The position numbers and the translations under genes are program-made. A stretch of DNA of 7,225 nt from Altererythrobacter sp. (GTDB lineage Bacteria > Pseudomonadota > Alphaproteobacteria > Sphingomonadales > Sphingomonadaceae), in the NCBI GenBank assembly GCA_011524425.1, contig WTKI01000013.1:1-7225 (forward strand), in the 5' to 3' direction. Shown piece after piece: positions 1 through 5,956 of this stretch (positions within the stretch are counted from its first letter, which is position 1; each line of letters begins with the position of its first letter). The notes beneath the pieces were generated by a model that was not told where the DNA came from, did not search any database, and saw only the letters and a list, made by a program, of their open reading frames with translations.

Positions 1-693
1 GTTCTCGCTGACGCGAAATCTATCGCCGCTGCCTCGGACGCATTGCTTGCAAAAGCGCGCAGCCTGCATAGCGGGCTTGAAAGCGAGATTACGCTTGCAC
101 TTGATGTGATGATCCCTGCGGATCTTATTGCGCAGGTCTTGCGCGAGTTTCGGCGCGAATTCCCAACCGTTTCGCTGCGCCTTAAGATCGAAGCCATGGG
201 CGCTGTCACGGCGTGCCTTTTGGACGGAGAGGCACAATTGGCCGTCGCTGGACCCATTGTAGAGCAGACCCCGGAACTGCAACGACAAGCCATTGGCAGT
301 GTTGAACTTGTCCCGGTCGCAGCGGCGGATCATCCGCTTGCCTGCGAAGACATCCAAGCCGGCGAAAGCCGCAAACATTTGCAGCTGGTGCTGTCAGACC
401 GCTCAAATCTGACGACCGGACGCGAGTTCTCTGTGCTCAGCCTATTGACGTGGCGCATTGCAGACCTCAGCGCCAAACATGCACTTCTCAAAGAGGGCAT
501 AGGTTGGGGCAATATGCCTACACATATGATTGCCGAAGACCTGCTTCAGCGCCGACTTGTAAGGCTTGCGCTGCCTGAAAAGCCTGAGGCCCTTTACACT
601 TTAAGCGCCACATGGCGGCAAGATTTGCAACCGGGCCCAGCGACTAGCTGGCTGATTGACGCGATAAAGTCGCAATTGGAACAGTGTCCTTAA
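1..693 (+). CDS. LysR-type transcriptional regulator, C-terminal part (5' truncated by window edge)
   Basis: The reading frame is open from base 1 to the TAA at 691-693, giving 230 visible residues. The winged helix-turn-helix DNA-binding domain lies off the left edge. What remains is the linker helix (AKARSLHSGLESE) and the LysR substrate-binding domain. The domain shows 'LREFRREFPTVSLRL' on its first helix and strand, then the typical 'LLDGEAQLAVAG' segment, and near the end 'EGIGWGNMPTHMIAEDLL', which matches the family pattern G-x-GWG-x-x-P followed by a variable L-x-x-x-L segment. LysR proteins bind a small effector in this domain and usually control an adjacent operon. Here the regulator lies upstream of the catabolic genes in the same direction, rather than divergently as is more common. 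It probably controls the operon starting at 837, but that is inference; the effector cannot be read from the sequence. Confidence 0.9.
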   Translation, partial: VLADAKSIAAASDALLAKARSLHSGLESEITLALDVMIPADLIAQVLREFRREFPTVSLRLKIEAMGAVTACLLDGEAQLAVAGPIVEQTPELQRQAIGSVELVPVAAADHPLACEDIQAGESRKHLQLVLSDRSNLTTGREFSVLSLLTWRIADLSAKHALLKEGIGWGNMPTHMIAEDLLQRRLVRLALPEKPEALYTLSATWRQDLQPGPATSWLIDAIKSQLEQCP

Positions 694-836
694 CTGCGGC
701 ACCACATTCTTGATCGTCGTTGTCGCAAGGCAATTCAGCGAGCAAAATGGCTCCAACCAACACTTTTGACGATTACCGCGCTTGGCGGGCTCCGCTATCG
801 CATGTCTCAACGCAATCAACGTTGGAGAATTCAGCC
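694..836 (+). promoter_or_regulatory. Intergenic region, likely promoter/operator of the SDR-E1-lipoyl operon
   Basis: This 143-bp non-coding gap lies between the regulator and the first operon gene. It holds a small dyad, CTTG (709-712), 13 bp, CAAG (726-729), which could be part of a LysR site, although it does not fit the T-N11-A rule well. A weak sigma-70-like pair is TTGTCG (720-725), 17 bp, CAAAAT (743-748). A TTGACG hexamer at 766-771 has no good -10 at normal spacing. A short GCGG-GCT-CCGC hairpin sits at 785-795. None of these is strong alone; the position is the main reason for the call. Confidence 0.3.
824..828 (+). promoter_or_regulatory. Ribosome binding site GGAGA for the SDR start at 837
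   Basis: GGAGA lies 8 bp before ATG 837. It is the best Shine-Dalgarno match near the 5' end of this gene and decides the start against the longer TTG-initiated frame from 720. Confidence 0.7.
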
Positions 837-1601
837 ATGGATCTGGGCCTCAAAGGTAAGAAAGTCATCATGAACGGCGGTGCGCACGGCCTAGGCCTTG
901 CATCGTTAAAGCTGTTTGCGGCGGAAGGCGCAGATGTTGCTTTCTTCAGCCGCAAGGAAGACAAGATCGAAGCGGCAAAGGCTGAGATTGAAGCAGCGGG
1001 ACCAGGTAAAGTCTTTGCTGAAGTGTTCGATATGGCCTCTGGCGGCGACGCATACAAAGCATGGCTTGAGAAAGCGGCTAGCGAATTGGGCGGCTGCGAC
1101 ATCTTCATCCACACTGCGAGCTCCTCTGGGACTGGCGGCACGGGCGATTGGCAGAACGCTCTCGATATGGACATTATGGGCGCTGTGAACGGCGTTGAAG
1201 CGCTGACCCCTCATCTGGCCAATTCGGACAGTGGTTCTATCGTGTTCATGAGCTCAACCGCAGCGCTGGAAACCTTCATTGCACCGCAAGCCTTTAACGC
1301 GCTCAAAGCCGCGTTGATCACCTATGGTTCGCAATTGAGCCAGGCGCTCGCCCCGCAAGGCATCCGCGTCAACTGCATCAGCCCCGGCGCAATCTATTAC
1401 CCTGGCGGCAATTGGGAAGTGATTGAAGGCGCGATGCCGGAATTATTCCAAGGCACGCTGGCGAAAATGCCGATGGGCCGGTTTGGCAATGATCAAGAGG
1501 TCGCCAATGCGATCGTCTTTGTCGCAAGTCCGGCCGTGCCATATATGACCGGCACCAATGTGGTGGTCGACGGGGCCTTTACGCAGCGCGTCCAGTTCTA
1601 A
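837..1601 (+). CDS. SDR-family oxidoreductase with Phe at the catalytic Tyr position
   Basis: This is a 254-residue Rossmann-fold short-chain dehydrogenase/reductase, a normal length for a classical SDR. The cofactor glycine motif is NGGAHGLG (residues 13-20), a variant of TGxxxGxG. The NNAG position reads HTAS (92-95). The active-site serine is S140 (in FMSST), and thirteen residues later, where Tyr belongs, the protein has F153 (QAFNALKAA, codon TTT at 1293-1295), followed by K157. The rest is typical: GIRVNCISPGAI (175-186) and YMTGTNVVVDGA (236-247). SDRs normally interconvert alcohols and ketones using NAD(P)H with Tyr as the acid/base. Losing the Tyr hydroxyl suggests altered chemistry, a binding role, or a protein of low activity. 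Start ATG 837 is chosen because GGAGA sits 8 bp upstream and the protein then begins just before the first Rossmann strand. It is the first gene of the operon, 44 bp before E1 alpha. Confidence 0.92.
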   Translation: MDLGLKGKKVIMNGGAHGLGLASLKLFAAEGADVAFFSRKEDKIEAAKAEIEAAGPGKVFAEVFDMASGGDAYKAWLEKAASELGGCDIFIHTASSSGTGGTGDWQNALDMDIMGAVNGVEALTPHLANSDSGSIVFMSSTAALETFIAPQAFNALKAALITYGSQLSQALAPQGIRVNCISPGAIYYPGGNWEVIEGAMPELFQGTLAKMPMGRFGNDQEVANAIVFVASPAVPYMTGTNVVVDGAFTQRVQF

Positions 1602-1645
1602 ACAGAACACACACCAACCTATCAATTTCTAAAGAAAGTTCGCCA

Positions 1646-2614
1646 ATGGCTGAAATCGATCGCGACAAGCTGCTCGATATTTACACTCGCACAATGAAGG
1701 TGAATCGGACGGACGAAAAGTTCCGGCAGCTCCTTATGCAAGGCAAGGTTGCTGTGATGTATTACTGCGTCCGCGGGCAAGAGCTGGTCTCTGCCGCAGC
1801 CATGGCTGCGTTGGATGACGATGACTATGTCGTGTGCACTTATCGCGGCCAAGGCGAACAAACCGCTAAGGGCATCCCGATGGAGAAATGGTGGGGCGAA
1901 TGCCTCGGCAAGGAAACCGGGACCTGCAAAGGCAAGGGCGGAACCATGCACATAACAGATCCCGATACAGGGATCATGGTGACAACAGGCGTTGTCGGTT
2001 CAGGCCTTCCGATTGCCAATGGCCTGGCAATGGCCAGCCAGAACAATGGCGATGGCAAAGTGACGCTGGTCAGCTTTGGCGATGGTGCAGCCAATATTGG
2101 CGGCTTCCACGAAGCGATGAATATGGCGCAGCTTTATAAGCTGCCGGTCGTCTTCCTGTGCCAGAACAACCGTTACGGCGAACACACTGCCTATGCCGAC
2201 CATACCGATAGCGACAACATTGCAAGCCGCGCTGCTGGCTATGGCATGAAAGGTGTGACGGTAGACGGCAACAATGTGCACGAAGTGTATCCAGCCGTTC
2301 AGGAGGCGGTCGATCGTGCACGTGCTGGCGAAGGTCCGACTTTGGTTGAAGCCATGTGTTACCGCATGATGGGCCACTTCTTTGGCTCTGATTTCTCTTA
2401 CATGCCGCCAGAGCATTTAGAGGAGATGCAGAAAGAAGATCCGCTGCCGAAACTGCGTGCTGTGATGCTGGAACATCAGTTTACTGAAGAGGAGCTAGAC
2501 AAGATTGTCGCAGATATCGATGCGCAAATTGATGCAGCGGTCGAGCATGCACTGGCTGCGGACCTGCCGAGCACTGATGAAATCTACAAAGACGTGCTCG
2601 AGGAGACCGCATAA
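1646..2614 (+). CDS. Thiamine-diphosphate 2-oxoacid/acetoin dehydrogenase-type E1 component, alpha subunit
   Basis: This 322-residue protein has the length and motif order of E1 alpha subunits of pyruvate, branched-chain 2-oxoacid and acetoin dehydrogenases. The ThDP/Mg-binding motif runs from GDGAAN (145-150) to QNN (173-175). The conserved GKGGTMH stretch is at 96-102 and VGSGLPIANGLA at 117-128. The E1 alpha subunit binds ThDP at the interface with E1 beta and starts decarboxylation or cleavage of the keto substrate; the acyl group then passes to a lipoyl arm. Several usually conserved positions differ: YRxHG is YRGQG (66-70), the His often found four residues before GQE is Tyr40, and the later loop reads YRMMGHFFGSD (239-249). 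AAAGAAAG (1631-1638) is a modest ribosome binding site. The stop codon shares one base with the E1 beta start (TAATG). Substrate is unknown; acetoin, pyruvate or a pathway-specific 2-oxoacid or acyloin are all possible. Confidence 0.93.
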   Translation: MAEIDRDKLLDIYTRTMKVNRTDEKFRQLLMQGKVAVMYYCVRGQELVSAAAMAALDDDDYVVCTYRGQGEQTAKGIPMEKWWGECLGKETGTCKGKGGTMHITDPDTGIMVTTGVVGSGLPIANGLAMASQNNGDGKVTLVSFGDGAANIGGFHEAMNMAQLYKLPVVFLCQNNRYGEHTAYADHTDSDNIASRAAGYGMKGVTVDGNNVHEVYPAVQEAVDRARAGEGPTLVEAMCYRMMGHFFGSDFSYMPPEHLEEMQKEDPLPKLRAVMLEHQFTEEELDKIVADIDAQIDAAVEHALAADLPSTDEIYKDVLEETA

Positions 2615-3600
2615 TGGCTGAGATCACGATGACCCAGGCCCTGAATTTGGCCATCGACGAAGCCATGGCAGAAGATGATGGCGTGTTTTGCTTGGGCGAA
2701 GATGTTTCAGCCAAGCAAGGCGGACGCGTATTCAAAGTAACCGCCGGGCTGACGGAAAAATATGGCGAACATCGCATCCGTGCGACGCCGATTTCAGAGA
2801 CAGCGATTGTCGGTGCAGCGGTTGGCGCCGCGCTCGCCGGGCAACGTCCTATCTGCGAGATCATGCTGATGAACTTTGTTGGCGTGTGCATGGACCAGAT
2901 CGTCAACCATGCCGCCAAACTGCGCTATATGTCAGGCGGACAAACCCCGTGCCCGATGGTTTTGCGCACGACAACTGGCGTCGGTGTCGGCTTCGGTGGT
3001 CAGCACTCTGACATGCTGGAGGCCTGGTTTGCACACGTTGCCGGCATTCATGTGGTCACACCGAGCAATGCCGCTGATGCACGCGGTCTGATGCGTGCCG
3101 CGATTGACGCGAACGATCCGGTCATCTTCATTGAGAACATCCTTTGTTATGGCCTTACATCCGAGGATCCGGGTCCGGGCTATCGCGTGCCATTAGGCAA
3201 AGCTGCGGTGGCCAAGGAAGGCACCGACATCTCTTTGATCACCTATGGTCGCACAGTGCTGGACGCGCTGGAAGTGGCAGGCGAAATGGAGAAGGAAGGC
3301 GTGAGCGTCGAAGTCGTCGATCTGCGCACGATCGCTCCTTATGACGAAGCCACTGTGCTTGCCTCTGTCAACAAGACCGGGCGCGCGTTGACATTGCACG
3401 AAGCGGTGCGTCCGTTTGGCACAGGCGCTGAGATCGCCGCGAACATTCAAGAGAAGTGTTGGGATAATCTCAAAGGTCCGGTGCGCCGGATCGGCGGCAC
3501 GTTTGCAGCTGTTCCGTTCGCGTCGCATCTGGAACAGGCTTGGATTCCCACCAAGTCAGAGATTGTCGAACAGATCAAAGCCTCGGTTGGAAAGGACTAA
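2614..3600 (+). CDS. Thiamine-diphosphate 2-oxoacid/acetoin dehydrogenase-type E1 component, beta subunit
   Basis: A 328-residue partner of the preceding gene, of usual length for E1 beta. The transketolase pyrimidine-binding domain covers about residues 4-175. It contains TPISE (58-62), whose Glu62 corresponds to the family Glu that activates the ThDP aminopyrimidine, and GGQHSDMLEAWFAH (128-141), whose His131 matches the conserved active-site His. The C-terminal transketolase domain (about 203-325) shows ISLITYGRTVLDALE (206-220), VEVVDLRTIAPYDE (232-245) and the GTGAEIAA segment (269-276). Residues 1-20 carry the usual MTQALNLAIDEAM opening. GAGGAG at 2600-2605, inside the end of E1 alpha, gives an 8-bp spacing to ATG 2614. 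The one-base overlap predicts coupled, equimolar translation of the two subunits of a heterotetramer. In known operons of this type the next gene is the E2 acyltransferase; here it is only a lipoyl domain. Confidence 0.94.
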   Translation: MAEITMTQALNLAIDEAMAEDDGVFCLGEDVSAKQGGRVFKVTAGLTEKYGEHRIRATPISETAIVGAAVGAALAGQRPICEIMLMNFVGVCMDQIVNHAAKLRYMSGGQTPCPMVLRTTTGVGVGFGGQHSDMLEAWFAHVAGIHVVTPSNAADARGLMRAAIDANDPVIFIENILCYGLTSEDPGPGYRVPLGKAAVAKEGTDISLITYGRTVLDALEVAGEMEKEGVSVEVVDLRTIAPYDEATVLASVNKTGRALTLHEAVRPFGTGAEIAANIQEKCWDNLKGPVRRIGGTFAAVPFASHLEQAWIPTKSEIVEQIKASVGKD

Positions 3601-3606
3601 GCCGAA

Positions 3607-3837
3607 ATGGCCAATGAAATTCGTATCCCCAAGCTTGGTATGAGCGCCACAGAAGTCGTGCTGTCTGAATGGATGTTCGGCGAAGGCGAGCAAGTGAGTG
3701 AAGGGGATATTATTTATACCGCTGAGACTGACAAGACGACCGTTGAGATCGAAGCGCAAGCCTCTGGCATTTTGCGCCCTACCGGCGAAGAGGGCGTCAA
3801 ATACAAAGTCGGCGATCTCATCGGAACTATCGAGTAA
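3607..3837 (+). CDS. Free-standing lipoyl-domain protein (E2 lipoyl domain without acyltransferase)
   Basis: Only 76 residues, essentially one biotinyl/lipoyl-attachment fold. It opens with EIRIPKLGMSATE (4-16), as E2 components do (I/MPxLGMxMxE), and has the lipoylation hairpin ETDKTTVEIEA (40-50) with Lys43 as the predicted lipoylated residue. It closes with a second half-repeat, GILRPTGEEGVKYKVGDLIG (54-73). The DK-T context indicates lipoate; biotin carriers carry MKM. The protein stops right after the fold, with no hinge, no peripheral-subunit-binding domain and no acyltransferase domain, whereas an E2 usually exceeds 350 residues. The stop is a normal TAA, and the downstream frame encodes an unrelated protein, so this does not look like a recent truncation. 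AAAGGA (3591-3596) precedes ATG 3607 by 10 bp, and the gene starts 6 bp after E1 beta. It probably accepts the acyl group from the E1 pair as a mobile carrier, much as glycine cleavage H protein does. Confidence 0.92.
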   Translation: MANEIRIPKLGMSATEVVLSEWMFGEGEQVSEGDIIYTAETDKTTVEIEAQASGILRPTGEEGVKYKVGDLIGTIE

Positions 3838-3840
3838 AGG
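3836..3840 (+). promoter_or_regulatory. Ribosome binding site AAAGG overlapping the lipoyl gene stop codon
   Basis: AAAGG shares two bases with the TAA (3835-3837) of the lipoyl gene and sits 9 bp before ATG 3850. It supports ATG 3850 over an in-frame TTG at 3841, which would leave no room for a ribosome binding site. Confidence 0.6.
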
Positions 3841-3849
3841 TTGCAGCCC

Positions 3850-4254
3850 ATGCCCACAGCGCGTGAACTTCAAGCCGCCGTCTATGGCCATGCAGGAATG
3901 CGTGAATGGGATAAGGTGGAAGCCATGATGCACGAAGACTTCGTGCTTTATGAAGCGGAATGCTTGCCCTTCGGTGGCGAATGGAAAGGCAAGGACGCTT
4001 TGCAGCGCTGCTTTGGCGCGATGGCATCAACCTGGGCGGATATTGCTGTCGATATTCATGACATTACCGGGGGTGAAAATTGGGCAGTCACCGTGCTCAC
4101 TTTGACAATGACGTCGAAAGTGACTGGCAACACGTTCAGCCAAACCGTTTGCGAAGCGGGCACCTTCGAAGACGGCTTGATGACGTCCTTGCGAATCCAC
4201 TATTTTGATTCCGACGAAGTCGCACGCGAAGCCAAGGGCGAAGCCGCAGCATGA
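3850..4254 (+). CDS. SnoaL/NTF2-like domain protein
   Basis: A 134-residue protein with the features of the NTF2-like superfamily (SnoaL/ketosteroid-isomerase fold). An N-terminal helical segment, AGMREWDKVEAMMHEDFVLY (15-34), corresponds to the family's 'W-x-x-hxxhhxxDhh' pattern. It is followed by LPFGGEWKGKDALQRCF (39-55), the recognisable 'PhGGxhxGxDAhxxhF' block, and then alternating beta strands (64-71, 77-89, 95-105) ending in 'RIHYFDSDEV' (115-124). Members of this fold include isomerases, cyclases, dehydratases and non-catalytic binding proteins, so a specific reaction cannot be assigned. It has no signal peptide or membrane segment and should be cytoplasmic. The ATG at 3850 is preferred because of the AAAGG 9 bp upstream. 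Its TGA overlaps the next start (ATGA), so it is translationally coupled to the NmrA-like gene, suggesting that the two act in the same step or pathway. Confidence 0.82.
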   Translation: MPTARELQAAVYGHAGMREWDKVEAMMHEDFVLYEAECLPFGGEWKGKDALQRCFGAMASTWADIAVDIHDITGGENWAVTVLTLTMTSKVTGNTFSQTVCEAGTFEDGLMTSLRIHYFDSDEVAREAKGEAAA

Positions 4255-5174
4255 GCGATATCAACAAGGTTTGTGTCCTTGGCGCGCCGGCTGACCAAGG
4301 CCAGCCGCTCGTCGCATCACTTCTTGCCGAAGGATTTGCTGTCACAGCAGGCGTTCGTCGGGCGGATGCAATGGCAGACACCCCTTGGCCTGACTTACCG
4401 GCCGTGCATGCAGACATAACTGATGCTGATGCGATGGCGTCTGCCTTTGCCGGACAAGATGCAGCGGCCTTTCATTTGCCGTTCGAATTTGACCGCGAAC
4501 GCGCGGCCAGTTTTGGCGCAGCCATCGCTGAAGGCGCGCGCCGTGCAGAGCTTAAGAAGATTGTGTTCAACACCGCTTGCTATGTGGCTGATCGCGATCT
4601 GGACCTGTCTGCACATGATGGGCGGCGCGATATTGAACGTGCTTTAGAAGAGACCGGCATACCTTGCGTCTTCATCGAGCCGACGGTTTTCATGGACAAC
4701 CAGTACCGGCTGTGGACGCGGCCTTTGATTATGCGCGACGGGATATTTGCCTATCCTGCTGGTCCGACCCTCAAGATCAATTGGGTTTGTCTGGAAGACG
4801 TCGCGCAAGCGATGACGCGCTCGTTGATGACCAATGCGGCAGACGGCATGCATGTGCCGCTTGGCGGACCTGAAGCTTTGGTGGGCGACGAGGTTGCGGC
4901 CAATCTGACAGAAGCGATCGGCAAACCCGTTCGTTTTCAGAGTCTTGCGCCGGAAGAATTCGCTGCGCGTATGAGCGAACTTGTTACCGGATCGCGCGAA
5001 GTGCAGCCGCTCAGCATTTATGACGGCATGGCAAAATTCTACGCCTTTTATAACAATCAGCCGACCTCACCCTTACTGGTTGACCCACAGGATGCGCGTG
5101 ATCTGCTAGGGATGCAGCACACATCTCATCTCGATTGGGCGAAATCGAAGGACTGGATGGCCGGGCTGGGTTAG
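4251..5174 (+). CDS. NmrA-like NAD(P)-binding protein (atypical/extended SDR)
   Basis: A 307-residue protein with one N-terminal Rossmann fold. The glycine motif is VCVLGAPADQGQPLVASLL (7-25), i.e. GAxxxxG, with the family's 'VTAGVRR' strand (31-37) and 'VHADITDADAMASAFAG' (52-68), the usual D-x-x-D acidic step after the third strand. The core segment ERALEETGIPCVFIEPTVFM (129-148), followed directly by DN, matches the 'hExxLxxSGhxxThhxPxxFMxN' signature of NmrA-like proteins. The Lys that many members carry four residues before that Glu appears as Arg125 (GRRDIE). There is no YxxxK pair, so it is not a classical SDR. Relatives include NAD(P)H-dependent quinone or isoflavone reductases and redox-sensing regulators with no catalysis. 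It starts at ATG 4251 in a 4-bp overlap with the SnoaL-like gene, with AAGGG at 4234-4238. It is the last gene of the plus-strand operon, 16 bp from the convergent SDR. Confidence 0.85.
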   Translation: MSDINKVCVLGAPADQGQPLVASLLAEGFAVTAGVRRADAMADTPWPDLPAVHADITDADAMASAFAGQDAAAFHLPFEFDRERAASFGAAIAEGARRAELKKIVFNTACYVADRDLDLSAHDGRRDIERALEETGIPCVFIEPTVFMDNQYRLWTRPLIMRDGIFAYPAGPTLKINWVCLEDVAQAMTRSLMTNAADGMHVPLGGPEALVGDEVAANLTEAIGKPVRFQSLAPEEFAARMSELVTGSREVQPLSIYDGMAKFYAFYNNQPTSPLLVDPQDARDLLGMQHTSHLDWAKSKDWMAGLG

Positions 5175-5198
5175 CGCTTGGAACTTGCGTTCAAAGCG
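5175..5198. terminator. Hairpin between convergent genes, likely terminator
   Basis: Arms CGCTTGGAAC (5175-5184) and GTTCAAAGCG (5189-5198) pair over 10 bp with one G/A mismatch, around a TTGC loop. The hairpin begins directly after the plus-strand NmrA-like stop codon. Its right arm contains the minus-strand SDR stop codon (5191-5193). On the plus strand it is followed by only TTT; on the minus strand there is no T-run. It may therefore be a weak or bidirectional terminator, or an RNA-end stabiliser. Confidence 0.55.
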
Positions 5199-5946
5199 TT
5201 TGGCCATCGTCCAAAACGAAGTCTGTACCTGTCACAAATTCTGACGCGTCAGAGCACAGGAACAGCAACATGGCATCGAGCCCATTCTGGTCCATCAACC
5301 GCTTGCGCGGGAAGCGTGCAATCTGTTTGGCGCCTGCTTCTGTCTCAAACCAGTCATCATTAATCTCTGTCCGGATATAGCCTGGCGAGATCGTGTTGAT
5401 GCATATTCCCTTGCGCGCCCACTCGCGTGCCATGCTGCGTGCGGCTTGCACAACGCCCGCTTTGCTCGCTGAATAAGCGACGAGACCAGGCGAAGGCTCA
5501 AAGGCAGTGATCGATGCGATCAGCACGATCCGGCCGTTCTGTGTACCTTGAGCCATCATGCGCTTGGCGCCCTCGCGAGCGCTCAAAATGGCGCCTTTCA
5601 GATTGATAGCGAGAGTTCGCTCGATCTCGTCCTCGCTGATCGCTGTGACCATCCCAGTGCCATCGACCCCGGCATTGGCGATGACTGTATCGATGCTACC
5701 GAACGCTTCTTCAGCTGCATCGAAACCAGCGATGATATCGCTTTCGCTTGCGACATCCATTGTGATCGCCTTGGCGCTCGAACCCAGCTCGCTTGCTAAT
5801 GCTTCGAGCCGGTCTTTGCGCCGTGCGGCCAACGCGACATTGGCCCCGGACGCCGACAGTATCCTGCCAAAGCGGTCGCCAAGCCCCGATGACGCACCCG
5901 TCACAAGTGCGCTGCGACCTGAAAGGTCGAAGGAAAAACCGGTCAT
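5191..5946 (-). CDS. Classical SDR-family oxidoreductase
   Basis: A 251-residue classical short-chain dehydrogenase with every key element intact. These are the cofactor motif TGASSGLG (16-23), DV at 64-65 binding the adenine ring, NAG (91-93), structural Asn115, catalytic Ser145 and YSASK with Tyr158 and Lys162. The C-terminal segments GICINTISPGYIRTEI (about 178-193) and the FVTGTDFVLDDGQ ending are FabG-like. ARR after the second strand (41-43) suggests a preference for NADP(H), though this is inference. It should catalyse reversible alcohol/ketone oxidoreduction; the substrate is unknown. The ATG lies 10 bp downstream of the Rieske gene stop, and the AAGTGAG stretch that includes that stop (about 5955-5961) is the only candidate ribosome binding site, so the two genes are probably co-transcribed. 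A dehydrogenase next to a Rieske oxygenase would suit oxidation of the hydroxylated product. Confidence 0.95.
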   Translation of the reverse strand: MTGFSFDLSGRSALVTGASSGLGDRFGRILSASGANVALAARRKDRLEALASELGSSAKAITMDVASESDIIAGFDAAEEAFGSIDTVIANAGVDGTGMVTAISEDEIERTLAINLKGAILSAREGAKRMMAQGTQNGRIVLIASITAFEPSPGLVAYSASKAGVVQAARSMAREWARKGICINTISPGYIRTEINDDWFETEAGAKQIARFPRKRLMDQNGLDAMLLFLCSDASEFVTGTDFVLDDGQTL

Positions 5947-5956
5947 GAAATTCGAC

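Noticed and set aside
732..835. Direct repeat AATTCAGC at 732-739 and 828-835
   Set aside because: Eight bases repeated once at 96 bp spacing is compatible with chance and matches no known site.
720..836. TTG-initiated N-terminal extension of the first SDR (39 extra residues)
   Set aside because: The extension has no SDR-like sequence and no good ribosome binding site, while ATG 837 has GGAGA 8 bp upstream and gives the standard SDR length and opening.
2000..2416. 138-residue minus-strand open frame inside E1 alpha
   Set aside because: It is antisense to the conserved ThDP-binding region and no family is recognisable.
3607..3837. Biotin carboxyl carrier instead of lipoyl domain
   Set aside because: The modified Lys is in a DKT context with an acidic residue before it, not the MKM of biotin carriers, and the neighbours are E1 subunits rather than carboxylases.
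3841..3849. TTG start three codons before the SnoaL-like ATG
   Set aside because: It would begin directly after the AAAGG ribosome binding site with no spacer; ATG 3850 has a 9-bp spacing.
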